From positions 165,793 through 229,792 of the forward strand of contig DKUU01000021.1 in NCBI GenBank assembly GCA_002490835.1: 64,000 nucleotides of DNA, written 5' to 3'. A model generated the notes under the pieces. It was not told the origin of the DNA. It saw only the letters and a list, made by a program, of their open reading frames with translations, and made no database searches. The DNA comes from Lachnospiraceae bacterium UBA7196 (lineage in GTDB: Bacteria > Bacillota > Clostridia > Lachnospirales > Lachnospiraceae). Numbering within the stretch: the stretch's first letter is position 1; each line of letters begins with the position of its first letter. Shown piece after piece: positions 35,001 through 42,890 of the stretch. Position numbers and translations under genes: made by a program.

Positions 35001-36973
35001 ACCTTATTCAACAGCAAATCCATTGGCCTTGCCGTTCTCCACGCTTCTATTCCAAATTTTTGTGCTGATATACAATCAGAGTTCCAGTTATCGCCAAGAT
35101 GTAAGCACCCCCCTCCATCGATACCGCAGTCCCCCAACATAACTTCAAAGAGTCCTCCGCTTTCCTTTGTCCGACGCTTTTCACAAGAAAGATAAATTAC
35201 ATCAAAATAATCATAACCACAGTTTTTCAAAATTCTTTTAATGACAGGCTTGGGTAAATAAATATCTGAAATGGCAACAACCTTTTTGCCCATCCACCTT
35301 GCCATCTCATAGAGTTCCTTAATTTTCTTTCTCGGTTTGCAAAATTTTATCTCCGCTTCAACTTCTTTTTGCTTCATTCTTTCTGAGACTTCTTTAGAAA
35401 TGTCATATAAATATTCAAATTCTTCATAAATTTCATCTAAACTAATTTCTTCAAACTGCGGAAAACTTTGCACTATTTTTTTCCTTACCGATTTTTCCGC
35501 TTTTACCCTCATTTCACAAAATGGTACTGCACCTCTTTTCTTATATATCTCATTCCACGTTTCGTTTAATAAAACAAATAAATCACTGGGTTTGTAAAAA
35601 GGTCGAATTATGAGCGTATCAAATATATCAAAGCTAATTATTTCTTTTTCGCATATTTTCTTTTTTAGCTGCTCAATCCTTTCATCCCAAGGAGTGCATA
35701 AATCATAAAAGTATGTATCTCTCTCTGTTGGATTAACTAATTTTTCTTTTAATGTAAGCCTTAACAACATATCTTCTATTTCACATCTCTGTTCCGGAGT
35801 AATCTGATATTTTTTTTCAATGTCATACCATGTTCTGCTCCATTTTCCCTTTATCTTGCAGAACGCATTTTCGTACTTTTCATAAATGCTTTTACTTTTT
35901 AGATAGTTCTCTAAAAACTCAAAAGCATATAGTACATCATCAATGTTTTTCTTTAATTTATCATATCCTCCACTAGTACTGGTTGATGCCTCTTCATTAG
36001 CAACATAAAAATATGTATCGGCATCACACCATACATAATGAGATGCATTCGTACTCAAAATCAGGCCGTACATCATATCTTCCAGCATAATATGATGTCC
36101 CTCTACCCTGCAAAAATCGGAATAGCACTTTTCCCAAAGTCGACGCTTATACAACTTTCCACAAACAAACCATAAAACGGAAACTTCGCCCTCTGACAGG
36201 AAAAAATTATTTAGAATATCTTTATTTTTCAAGTCCAATCCCCTAACAGCCTGTAAACCATGAGTCCTTTTTCCTTTATACCCCGTTTTGCTAATCACTT
36301 TAACAAATTCAGAAATTATTACATCTGCATTTGTTTCCGCAGCTTTTTTTTGAAGTAATCTAAAATAATCAATTCCTACATAATCATCACTATCAACAGT
36401 GGCAATAAAATCTCCTACAGAATATTCATATCCCGTAAGTCTTGCCTGAAACAATCCCTTATTTTCTAAATGTCTGATATAACGAATTGGACAATGGCTT
36501 CCTGTGATACAATAAGAATCTTTTCTGAAATCAAGTTCTACGTGATCTGCAAAATCTATATTAATTGTGTCCGAAACAAAAATAAATTTTCCTCTTTCGG
36601 TTCTTTTATATACTTTTTTATTCAAAAATTCTGCATTACCAATTAGGATATCTTGCGCAACATTATTTATTAAATGATAATATTCGTCAAATATATTATC
36701 ACTTTCTATTTCAAGAATTATTTTAGTATATTTCCCTAATTTATTTATTGCTAATTCAATACATTTAATACTTCGTTCATGCACATTGGTTTTACAATTT
36801 TTATTTGCAACTCTAAATATTCGATCTTCTGAATTGTCAATACTTCCATCATTGACAACCAAAATCTCAATATTGTTATATGTTTGATACAAAATGCTAT
36901 TCAAACAGTTTTCCACATATTTCTCTGTACCATACACCGGAACAATTACTGATATTTTTTCTCTCTTTTTCAC
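32039..36973 (-). CDS. Giant multidomain glycosyltransferase (GT2 - HAD - SRDG - GT52-like)
   Basis: 1644 residues. Residues 1-350 are a GT2 domain (KISVIVPVYGTEKYVENCL, FIATVDSDDYVG, LEDMMYG) interrupted after VVNDGSIDNSEDRI by an extra block of about 100 residues. Residues about 445-660 are a HAD domain (ISFDIFDTLIIRPF, VVAISDIYLPKP, LHLGDNWNSD). Residues about 700-1060 carry the same module as two other proteins here (IHFVARDGYLAKRIYEI, MFDIGYSGRAQAIL). Residues about 1220-1560 resemble sialyl/polysialyltransferases of the GT52 type (KIIIAGNSMPFGCYLE, HLKAHPDDRTDFSE, SVVSTSLNNLL). It is followed by a cytidylyltransferase gene. It probably builds or caps the exported surface glycan; acceptor and sugar are unknown. 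The DNA is clearly more A+T-rich than the exporter genes upstream. Confidence 0.8.
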   Translation of the reverse strand: MKKREKISVIVPVYGTEKYVENCLNSILYQTYNNIEILVVNDGSIDNSEDRIFRVANKNCKTNVHERSIKCIELAINKLGKYTKIILEIESDNIFDEYYHLINNVAQDILIGNAEFLNKKVYKRTERGKFIFVSDTINIDFADHVELDFRKDSYCITGSHCPIRYIRHLENKGLFQARLTGYEYSVGDFIATVDSDDYVGIDYFRLLQKKAAETNADVIISEFVKVISKTGYKGKRTHGLQAVRGLDLKNKDILNNFFLSEGEVSVLWFVCGKLYKRRLWEKCYSDFCRVEGHHIMLEDMMYGLILSTNASHYVWCDADTYFYVANEEASTSTSGGYDKLKKNIDDVLYAFEFLENYLKSKSIYEKYENAFCKIKGKWSRTWYDIEKKYQITPEQRCEIEDMLLRLTLKEKLVNPTERDTYFYDLCTPWDERIEQLKKKICEKEIISFDIFDTLIIRPFYKPSDLFVLLNETWNEIYKKRGAVPFCEMRVKAEKSVRKKIVQSFPQFEEISLDEIYEEFEYLYDISKEVSERMKQKEVEAEIKFCKPRKKIKELYEMARWMGKKVVAISDIYLPKPVIKRILKNCGYDYFDVIYLSCEKRRTKESGGLFEVMLGDCGIDGGGCLHLGDNWNSDCISAQKFGIEAWRTARPMDLLLNKVSDMGKSARRGNFGALLERNSKGNFIRYIHANEYFGIRCMLAVIANKIFDNPYADYEPNTDFNRNPYNVGYMALGMHNFVIVQWLIANCKHTEKIHFVARDGYLAKRIYEIVQIYVKNIPAADYFHMSRKSFLPLSIETKNDWWSICSNINYKGKTPREILGYYIPILECNTENIGTILWEYGIIANKPLENEMQYNTFIKAVQKEFHSEDRINKYRADMKAYFSSLIKQGEVMFDIGYSGRAQAILSKLLGYGIDAFYIHTLSDKALVAASENHFNLYTFYDYTPALTGKIRELVQSEPAPSCIGYEKNDIGEYKPIFENRQWDYHEYYVISQIHKGAIGFVEDFLDTFSGYLEHMTYRQTDASFIHESFVLLPRQKDMEIFKLFHFEDDLFFNKDYATKKLIDVWRGDLKWQNLMEEKANASKNTSSNLAVIKYQPYVERVEPPKGLKKIKYFYKNDHIILQKYMEKKYGNGIRYKLFYSTYQLAKKKHHLKRGLNDAGNRIEDFTLSKNGNILYNATSAYGLLCCMLHKLTFHADESAEIMLSVWRKDKIPAVRDTDIFVNVILWDDLKYRSIDYAMDKVLQNATEVEFLEQEWRFFKEYEKLLPFKISNYKKIIIAGNSMPFGCYLERNQVPYDMIEDGAGIFSNPALLLNFIQNTYPLLEQYMIRKYKIFEGSKYCVNTYINYAAQKGKYSESNTVDFQPVKLVEKLPSWQRRRIFRVFGIKEAHETNRKKTCLLLTYPLAQREKITVEAEKKIYALLADIFANGYEEYHLKAHPDDRTDFSEIEDFKIINRQVLSELLWYETKTEYDIAISVVSTSLNNLLCIRRGVTMDEVFSKEYKNLIKYFCCVKIAESIQYSNKKIFGIGLYDQMMEAIISHATNGELKYEYQIDDNNKFKKLIIIGEESTEEVITDKLEEEILIYINEPSNFIGTKKILIQEIPKKKYSFLSVESQKIYISENVNLQLPIKIPMEVTGIELVVREE

Positions 36974-37023
36974 TAATATTCTCCCTTTTAGTATGCTAAT
37001 TATGCTACCCGTAACACATCCTT

Positions 37024-38049
37024 CTACCCATTCATCCTCCGATAAGCCTCACAAACCACCCTCGGCTCCCCCTTCATCTTCAGCTCCCCTTTCTCGATCC
37101 AGATGCAGCGTGAGCAGTTCTCCAGAATGGTCTGCATACTGTGGCTCACTAACAGTACGGTGCTGCCGCCGTGTATCATCTGCTTGATCCGCTCAAGGCT
37201 CTTCTTCCGGAAAAACTCATCCCCGACGCTTAAAACCTCGTCCAGAATCAGGATGTCAGCCGCATCCTGCGCCGTCGCAATAGCAAACGCCAGACGGCTC
37301 ACCATGCCGCTCGAAAAAGTTTTTACTTTTTCGTCCATAAACTCCTGCAATTCCGCAAATGCCACAATCTCGTCATAGTGGGTTTCCAGAAAATGCCGGC
37401 TGTACCCGATGATGGAACCGTTCAAAAAGACGTTTTCTCTCGCGGTCAGTTCCATGTCAAATCCGGTGCCGAGCGTCAGAAGCTGTACGCGTTTACCGTC
37501 CGCGATCTCCACACATCCTTCGGTAGGCGCGAGCGCGCCGGATACGATCTTTAACAGGGTGGACTTACCGGAACCGTTCGTGCCGATGATACCGATCACT
37601 TCGCCCTTATAGACATTGAAGGATATGTGATACAGCGCGTAAAGCCTGCGGTAATTCACTTCCCTTTTGAGCCACTGTATGATATATTCTTTGAGGCCTG
37701 ACGGGTTGACCGAGGCCAGCAAAAACTCCATCGTTACGTCGCAGACGCGGATAACAGGCCGTCCCAGATTCCACTCCAGATCCCATTCCGGATCCCAATC
37801 CGTCCTTCTCCTGCGTTTTGCGATCGCGGCCCTGACTCGTACGGCCTCCTGCGGATCATCGGGATAAATGAACTTATATTCCGGTTCAAAATCATCCGGT
37901 TTTAAATGTCCTAAGCGCTTCCACTCTCTGCGCTTTTTGATTATCCGGATCAGCCTGAACAGATTCCACGCCGCCACATCCAAGATCAGGATCAGCAGGA
38001 TCACTGCCACAAAAAAGACAAAGTAAACATTAAATATCAGATCCTTCAT
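37024..38049 (-). CDS. Polysaccharide ABC exporter ATPase (Wzt/TagH type) with N-terminal membrane helix
   Basis: 341 residues. Unusually for an ATPase subunit it starts with a membrane helix (residues about 8-30) and a basic linker. The ATPase follows: Walker A GTNGSGKST (about residue 157), signature TFSSGMVSRL, Walker B ILILDEVLSVGDE, and a switch His in LVSHSM. The divergent signature (FSSGM) and the DEVLSVGD form are typical of O-antigen and teichoic-acid exporters. It pairs with the permease 28 bases upstream to export the glycan assembled by neighbouring transferases. It has no C-terminal glycan-binding domain. Confidence 0.93.
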   Translation of the reverse strand: MKDLIFNVYFVFFVAVILLILILDVAAWNLFRLIRIIKKRREWKRLGHLKPDDFEPEYKFIYPDDPQEAVRVRAAIAKRRRRTDWDPEWDLEWNLGRPVIRVCDVTMEFLLASVNPSGLKEYIIQWLKREVNYRRLYALYHISFNVYKGEVIGIIGTNGSGKSTLLKIVSGALAPTEGCVEIADGKRVQLLTLGTGFDMELTARENVFLNGSIIGYSRHFLETHYDEIVAFAELQEFMDEKVKTFSSGMVSRLAFAIATAQDAADILILDEVLSVGDEFFRKKSLERIKQMIHGGSTVLLVSHSMQTILENCSRCIWIEKGELKMKGEPRVVCEAYRRMNG

Positions 38050-38077
38050 CGTCCGACTGCTTCCTTCGTTATGTATT

Positions 38078-38845
38078 TCAGATTTTCTGCATCACTTGAT
38101 TCCCCTTGGAACGGAAAATATAATATCCTACGGCAAGACTTGTGAAGCTCCATCCGATCAGCCTGATCCATATCATAACGTCCGGCACTTTACCCTCCAT
38201 CACACACGTCCTCGCAAATGCGATCACGATATAAATAGGATTATATCCGACAAAGGTCTGCATAGCCTCTGGCAGCTTTGAGACCGGATAAAAAAGGGCC
38301 GACAGGTACATCCACAATGTCAGAAACACGGAATACAGCCACTTCACATCCTCAAAAAAGATATAAGCCACGGACAGGATATACCCTACCCCTGTGGAGA
38401 TTGCCAGCATAAAGAGGACTGCTGCCGGAAACAGCAGCATAGCGGCGCTTAATCTGACCCGAAACACTGCCAGCATCACGACATACGCGACACAGGTATA
38501 ACCAAAATTCGCAAGCGCCGTATAGATTCTGGACAGCACAAAGGTCTGTCTGGGAAGTCTGGTCCTGACAAGCAGGCTCCTGTTATCCGAAAGCGCTGTC
38601 ATAGCGGACTGTGTCGCCGTACTGAACAGGGTCCAAAAAATCTGTCCCGTCAAGAAATAAATCGGAAAATTGTCTATAGAGCGCCGAAACATTGTTGAAA
38701 AAACCAGTGAGATGACCACCATGTGCAAAAGCGGATTTAATACGCTCCATATGATGCCCAGCGAACTTCCGGCATATCTGCGCTTGATCTCTCTGGCCGT
38801 CAATTCGTTGATCACAAAGAGATACTGTTTGAAATTTGCCTTCAT
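38078..38845 (-). CDS. Polysaccharide ABC exporter permease (Wzm/TagG type)
   Basis: 255 residues, six membrane segments, with the family start LTAREIKRRYAGSSLGIIWSVLNPLL and a re-entrant NPIYIVIAFARTCV near the end. It forms the channel for lipid-linked polysaccharide export with the ATPase encoded next. Its ATG overlaps the stop of the preceding SRDG gene by 4 bases, so translation is coupled. Confidence 0.93.
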   Translation of the reverse strand: MKANFKQYLFVINELTAREIKRRYAGSSLGIIWSVLNPLLHMVVISLVFSTMFRRSIDNFPIYFLTGQIFWTLFSTATQSAMTALSDNRSLLVRTRLPRQTFVLSRIYTALANFGYTCVAYVVMLAVFRVRLSAAMLLFPAAVLFMLAISTGVGYILSVAYIFFEDVKWLYSVFLTLWMYLSALFYPVSKLPEAMQTFVGYNPIYIVIAFARTCVMEGKVPDVMIWIRLIGWSFTSLAVGYYIFRSKGNQVMQKI

Positions 38846-40023
38846 CTACAGACTGCCTTTCTCAAATACGAAAGCCCTTTATGCAACCGCTCCTGCCTGA
38901 TATACTTTCGCACGTTTTTCCCCAGCCTCACAATGCTTCCTTCCATCCATGCACTTTCCGGTAAAACGCCGTCTTTGATTCCCGTCTTAACCAGCAGTCT
39001 ATGGAAGACGCCAAGTTTCTTAAGGTCGTCTTCCCGCCACACTGCCGCCACCGGCTGTAATGCTTCCTCCGATATCCGGTCGCTGAACAGCAGGCTGCCA
39101 AATGCTTTCGCCTCCGCTCTCGTCGGATTTCCCATCATGGGCTGCAGCAATCTCCCTGCCATGCAAAGGGATGTCCTGCGCGTTTGTCGCACACTGCCGG
39201 AGCCGGCTCTGCATTCTTCGTGCAGATAAGCTTCCACATACGTCAAAAGTAGTTCTGAAAAGCGCTCCATGGTATCTGCGTTGGGATTTCCCCCACTGCT
39301 TTCTATCGCTTCAAAACGCGTCTCCTCTCCCATAACCGGCCGATAGCCGTAAGCCATGCCCGCCGGCGAGGAACACACCGCCTCTAACAGGCAGTTGGAA
39401 AAGCGGAGCTTTCGTCTGATATTCTTTTCTCCAAAATAAAAATGCCGATACTGCTTTGCCGCAGTTCCCTTCGGCCTTTCATAAAGTCCGAAATAATATC
39501 CCTGCAGCCGGACCGGCTTTCCTGCCGCATAGGACAATAGCCGCTGCAGGCCAAGCTGCAGGCTGCCGATCCATCCGCTGTCCACCAGCGCGTAAGGAAC
39601 CTCGTCAAGCAATCCCTCCTGCCTAAAATAGGCTATCGCATGATCATCAGCGCTGCTAACCGCCAGTCTGGATATCTTAAGATATCTGATGTCGATATCT
39701 GAATTTCTCTCTTTCGCCAGCCGCCGCGCTGCCAGATACATCAGATAGCCGTCCCGCGAAAGGAAATAAAGTCGCTTCTTCCCTTCCCTGCGCGCTTTTT
39801 CCAAGACCCATTCCACAAATGCTGTCAAGACCGGCGCATACACATGCAGAAACACTTCATCCCGCACGTCCAAAAGCGTCTTCGTCTGCCTGCCGGCCTC
39901 CTCTTTCCGCTTCTCACAAAGCTGTCTCATGCACCCGGCTGCCGCCCGCATATGCAAGGGGTTTTTCTGTAAAACAGCCCTGTAATACGCGAGCCTTTTC
40001 CGGTATTGTTCCTGCTCTCTCAA
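38842..40023 (-). CDS. 'FLSRDG' domain protein of glycan locus
   Basis: 393 residues. It has the module shared with the 24576 and 32039 proteins but no HAD part: RLYFLSRDGYLMYLAARRL (about residue 83), YALVDSGWIGSLQLGL, and RKLRFSNCLLEAVCSSPAG. It recurs in capsule and teichoic-type loci; the function is not established. The start is a TTG at 40023 with GGAGAGG in front, inside the 3' end of the GT2 gene (110-base overlap in another frame). The natural reading of this N-terminus suggests it is real. Confidence 0.72.
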   Translation of the reverse strand: MREQEQYRKRLAYYRAVLQKNPLHMRAAAGCMRQLCEKRKEEAGRQTKTLLDVRDEVFLHVYAPVLTAFVEWVLEKARREGKKRLYFLSRDGYLMYLAARRLAKERNSDIDIRYLKISRLAVSSADDHAIAYFRQEGLLDEVPYALVDSGWIGSLQLGLQRLLSYAAGKPVRLQGYYFGLYERPKGTAAKQYRHFYFGEKNIRRKLRFSNCLLEAVCSSPAGMAYGYRPVMGEETRFEAIESSGGNPNADTMERFSELLLTYVEAYLHEECRAGSGSVRQTRRTSLCMAGRLLQPMMGNPTRAEAKAFGSLLFSDRISEEALQPVAAVWREDDLKKLGVFHRLLVKTGIKDGVLPESAWMEGSIVRLGKNVRKYIRQERLHKGLSYLRKAVCR

Positions 40024-40897
40024 GCTCTTTCCTCTCCGGCATTGGAAGCCGTCTCTCCTCTTCTGTTTTTCTGACCAGACTGCCTTCCATGCGTTTGATC
40101 GTCTCCAGAATGCCGGCCGGAATCAGGCACGCCACCAGCGGACGCAGCACGTACATCCACCCGACCGGAAACAGCACGCCTATTTTTTTAAAATTCCGAT
40201 AGCGGATCTTTGCCTCATTGATACGAAACCGCACTTTCCGTTTCCTATAGGACGCTTTCGTCTCCCGGTAACAGAAGAGTTTTTCTTTCAGGTTATAACC
40301 CTGCTGCCCCAGCCCCGCCAAATGCAGAAAAATCTCATAATCCTCACAGTGCAGCGTCTCCTCCGACGCCAGATATCCCACATTCTCATCAAACAGCGAA
40401 GCGCGAAACATAACGGACGGATGGATGTAAGGCGAATAGCGAAAATAATCCCTGATTTCAGGGACCTTAGGCATCAGCCTGCTCCCCCACACACCCTGCT
40501 CGTCAAACAAATCCGCATCGGTGCCGCACCACCCGTAATCCTGATGCGACTCTAAAAACGCCACCTGCTTTTCCAACCGCTGCGGCTTGGAAATATCGTC
40601 CGCGTCCATGCGGGCGATGTATTTTCCTTTGGCCAGACGGATACAGGCATTCAGGGAGTATGCAAGTCCCCTGTTTTCTTCCTTTCCCGCCAAGACGATC
40701 CTCTCATCTATGCCCGCCAGCTTTCGGAGCGATCTTGCCGCATCCGGATGGGAACCGTCGTCCCATATGATAAACTCAAGATTCGTATAGGTCTGGTGCA
40801 GGATGGAATCGACCGCTTCCTGCAGTATCGTTTCATCCCACTGATTAAATACTCCCATAATGACAGAAACAAGCGGCTGTCCCATGTTGTTCTCCAT
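39914..40897 (-). CDS. GT2 family glycosyltransferase
   Basis: 327 residues. GT-A fold with VSVIMGVFNQWDETIL, FIIWDDGSH, GKYIARMDADDISKPQRL (DxD) and a basic membrane-associated region (about 235-275). It transfers a sugar from a nucleotide donor at the inner face of the membrane. The last about 37 residues, after KTEEERRLP, overlap the next gene in a different frame and look less protein-like. The true product may once have ended earlier, so a small 3' frameshift is possible. Confidence 0.87.
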   Translation of the reverse strand: MENNMGQPLVSVIMGVFNQWDETILQEAVDSILHQTYTNLEFIIWDDGSHPDAARSLRKLAGIDERIVLAGKEENRGLAYSLNACIRLAKGKYIARMDADDISKPQRLEKQVAFLESHQDYGWCGTDADLFDEQGVWGSRLMPKVPEIRDYFRYSPYIHPSVMFRASLFDENVGYLASEETLHCEDYEIFLHLAGLGQQGYNLKEKLFCYRETKASYRKRKVRFRINEAKIRYRNFKKIGVLFPVGWMYVLRPLVACLIPAGILETIKRMEGSLVRKTEEERRLPMPERKELERAGTIPEKARVLQGCFTEKPLAYAGGSRVHETAL

Positions 40898-40911
40898 TCT
40901 CTCCCGTACCT

Positions 40912-42093
40912 TTAAGCCCTGACTTTTTTCTGACTGTGGTCCCCTTTTGTCTCTACGGCCGCCAGCGCTATGCGATACACTTCCCGCATCGTCTTTTCCA
41001 CTTCCTGCGTGGTAAATTTCATTGCCGAAGTCCTGCAGTTTTGCGCCATTTGCTCCCGCAGTATTTTATCCCGGTACAACCGGTCGATCGCTTCCGCAAA
41101 CGCCGGCACGCTGTCCGCCTTGCAGACAATCGCGTTTTTGCCTTCCAGTGCATATTCTCTGGTGCCGCGGTTGTCAGCCACCACAAGCGGAACGCCGCAT
41201 AACAGCGCCTCTACCGCCGCCACCCCGAAGCCTTCCCGATAGGAAGGAAAGGCAAAACAATCCGCCGTCTGCAAGACTTCTTCCATATCGGTGCGAAACC
41301 CTAAAAGCCGGACTCTTTTTCCCAGCTTTTTCACCCTGATCTGCTCCCGCAGATAACTTTCCCGGTAACCCTTTCCGCAGATGCTGTAATAGATATCCTG
41401 CTGCGGCAGGGTGCTTACTGCCTCGATGATCGTCTTTTGATTCTTATTGTCGTTTAGTTCCGCCGCCGTCACGATATGAAACGCGTCCTGCGGAATATGT
41501 AATTCTCTTCTCTTTTGCGCCCCGCTGTCTCTTCTGGCAAAACGATCCTTATCAACGCCAACGCTGTGGATCTGCCATACACCGCCTCCCCTGCGGATCG
41601 GAAGTTTCTGCGCCCTCTGATAGTCTTCTTGATTGATGGTCACGATGATATCCGTTATGCGAGCAAGCAGTCGTTCCGCCGGATAGAACAACAGCCAGTT
41701 TTTAAGCGGCGCACCCTTATAAAAATGAAATCCATGCGCCGTATAGATGACATAGGGCTTCCTCCTGCCCAGATACGCCGCGACGCGCCCAACCGCCCCG
41801 CCCATCGGATTGTGACAATGAATGACATCAATGTCATTTTCCCGTATGATGCGGAGCAGCTGTCTGACTGCACGCAGATTTTTAACGATCCTAAACGGGC
41901 TTTTCTCCACATCGATCTGATGCAGCCGGATGCCCCCACGCTTTAGTTCTTCTTTGTCAAAGACATAGACCGGATTCTTAAAATTTGACGCATAATGTAC
42001 TTCGCATCCCGCCGTCTGCAGCAGCCTGACATGATTGCTCTCAAACTGCGGCAAAAAACCGCTGATCGTCGTTACAAACAATACCTTTTTCAT
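40912..42093 (-). CDS. GT4 family glycosyltransferase
   Basis: 393 residues with a GT-B fold. N-terminal domain: VLFVTTISGFLPQFESNH and DVIHCHNPMGG. C-terminal domain: the retaining-GT4 signature PSYREGFGVAAVEALLCGVPLVV (two Glu, seven apart, about residues 283-291) and NRGTREY. Similar enzymes add hexoses or HexNAc in capsule and teichoic pathways. It is the first glycosyltransferase after the surface-protein gene (14-base gap). Confidence 0.92.
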   Translation of the reverse strand: MKKVLFVTTISGFLPQFESNHVRLLQTAGCEVHYASNFKNPVYVFDKEELKRGGIRLHQIDVEKSPFRIVKNLRAVRQLLRIIRENDIDVIHCHNPMGGAVGRVAAYLGRRKPYVIYTAHGFHFYKGAPLKNWLLFYPAERLLARITDIIVTINQEDYQRAQKLPIRRGGGVWQIHSVGVDKDRFARRDSGAQKRRELHIPQDAFHIVTAAELNDNKNQKTIIEAVSTLPQQDIYYSICGKGYRESYLREQIRVKKLGKRVRLLGFRTDMEEVLQTADCFAFPSYREGFGVAAVEALLCGVPLVVADNRGTREYALEGKNAIVCKADSVPAFAEAIDRLYRDKILREQMAQNCRTSAMKFTTQEVEKTMREVYRIALAAVETKGDHSQKKVRA

Positions 42094-42106
42094 AAAGAAA
42101 CGCTTT

Positions 42107-42796
42107 TCAGGATTTCTGCGCCAAGTATTTTTTCCCGCTCACTGTCATACCGACCACGCTGATCACAAGAATCACGCCCGCCACCGGTACGGAAGCTCCC
42201 GTCTTGGGAGACTGGGAAACGCCTGTCACGTCCAGCTTTACGACCGCGATCGGAGAAAGGCTCGCGCTGGCGAAAGTCACGGAACCGTTTGCCACCCCTC
42301 TGGGCGCGATGGTCTCCCAACTGCTGCCCGTATAGTGCAGGATGACCACCGTATCTCCCTGTACCACATTCGCCACGTTGACGGTCACCACATAGTTTCC
42401 GCTGGCATCCTTGGTAGCGCCCGAAGTTTTTACTTCTACCAGCGTAAGGATCGACGCCTTCACCTGCTTGCCGGAATCTCCTGCCGCCTGCGAAAGGGTG
42501 GTGTTCCCAAGCTTCTGCGCGATCGCCGCCACATTATTCAAAATAGCGTTCTGCACCGCGACCGCCGCAGCCTTTACCGTCGTAGCGGACACCTCGGACA
42601 CGCTGAACCCGTAGGACACCGAAGTATTGTTCAGATACGCCTTCGGCGTCATGGTAGGCTCCACAGCCGTCAATGCCTTCTGCGTGCTGACGGGCGCCTC
42701 CGTCGTGGCTACCGTCGGGCTTGCCGCAAGTGCGGTCATCGATCCCATCATCAGAACCGATACCGCCATCAATACTGCTAAAAACTTTCTCTTCAT
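42107..42796 (-). CDS. Secreted surface protein with SPKTG sortase-B-type sorting signal
   Basis: 229 residues. Signal peptide MKRKFLAVLMAVSVLMMGSMTALAA, then a Thr/Ala/Val-rich extracellular part with two beta-rich blocks (GNYVVTVNVANVV, SWETIAPRGVANGS). The C-terminal cell-wall sorting signal is QSPKTGASVPVAGV, a hydrophobic helix and a KK tail. SPKTG matches the (S/P)PxTG motif known for clostridial sortase B, and a class B sortase is encoded two genes upstream, so it is the likely substrate. ATG 42796 has AAGGAGGATT before it; the longer frame from 42907 runs into the LCP gene end. Confidence 0.85.
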   Translation of the reverse strand: MKRKFLAVLMAVSVLMMGSMTALAASPTVATTEAPVSTQKALTAVEPTMTPKAYLNNTSVSYGFSVSEVSATTVKAAAVAVQNAILNNVAAIAQKLGNTTLSQAAGDSGKQVKASILTLVEVKTSGATKDASGNYVVTVNVANVVQGDTVVILHYTGSSWETIAPRGVANGSVTFASASLSPIAVVKLDVTGVSQSPKTGASVPVAGVILVISVVGMTVSGKKYLAQKS

Positions 42797-42890
42797 CTCC
42801 AATCCTCCTTGTCGTTCATCCTTCTTTTTTCTGCTATACCAAAAGAGCGAAACTGCGTTCCGTTCCAAGATATCAATCTGGCTGCCGCCT

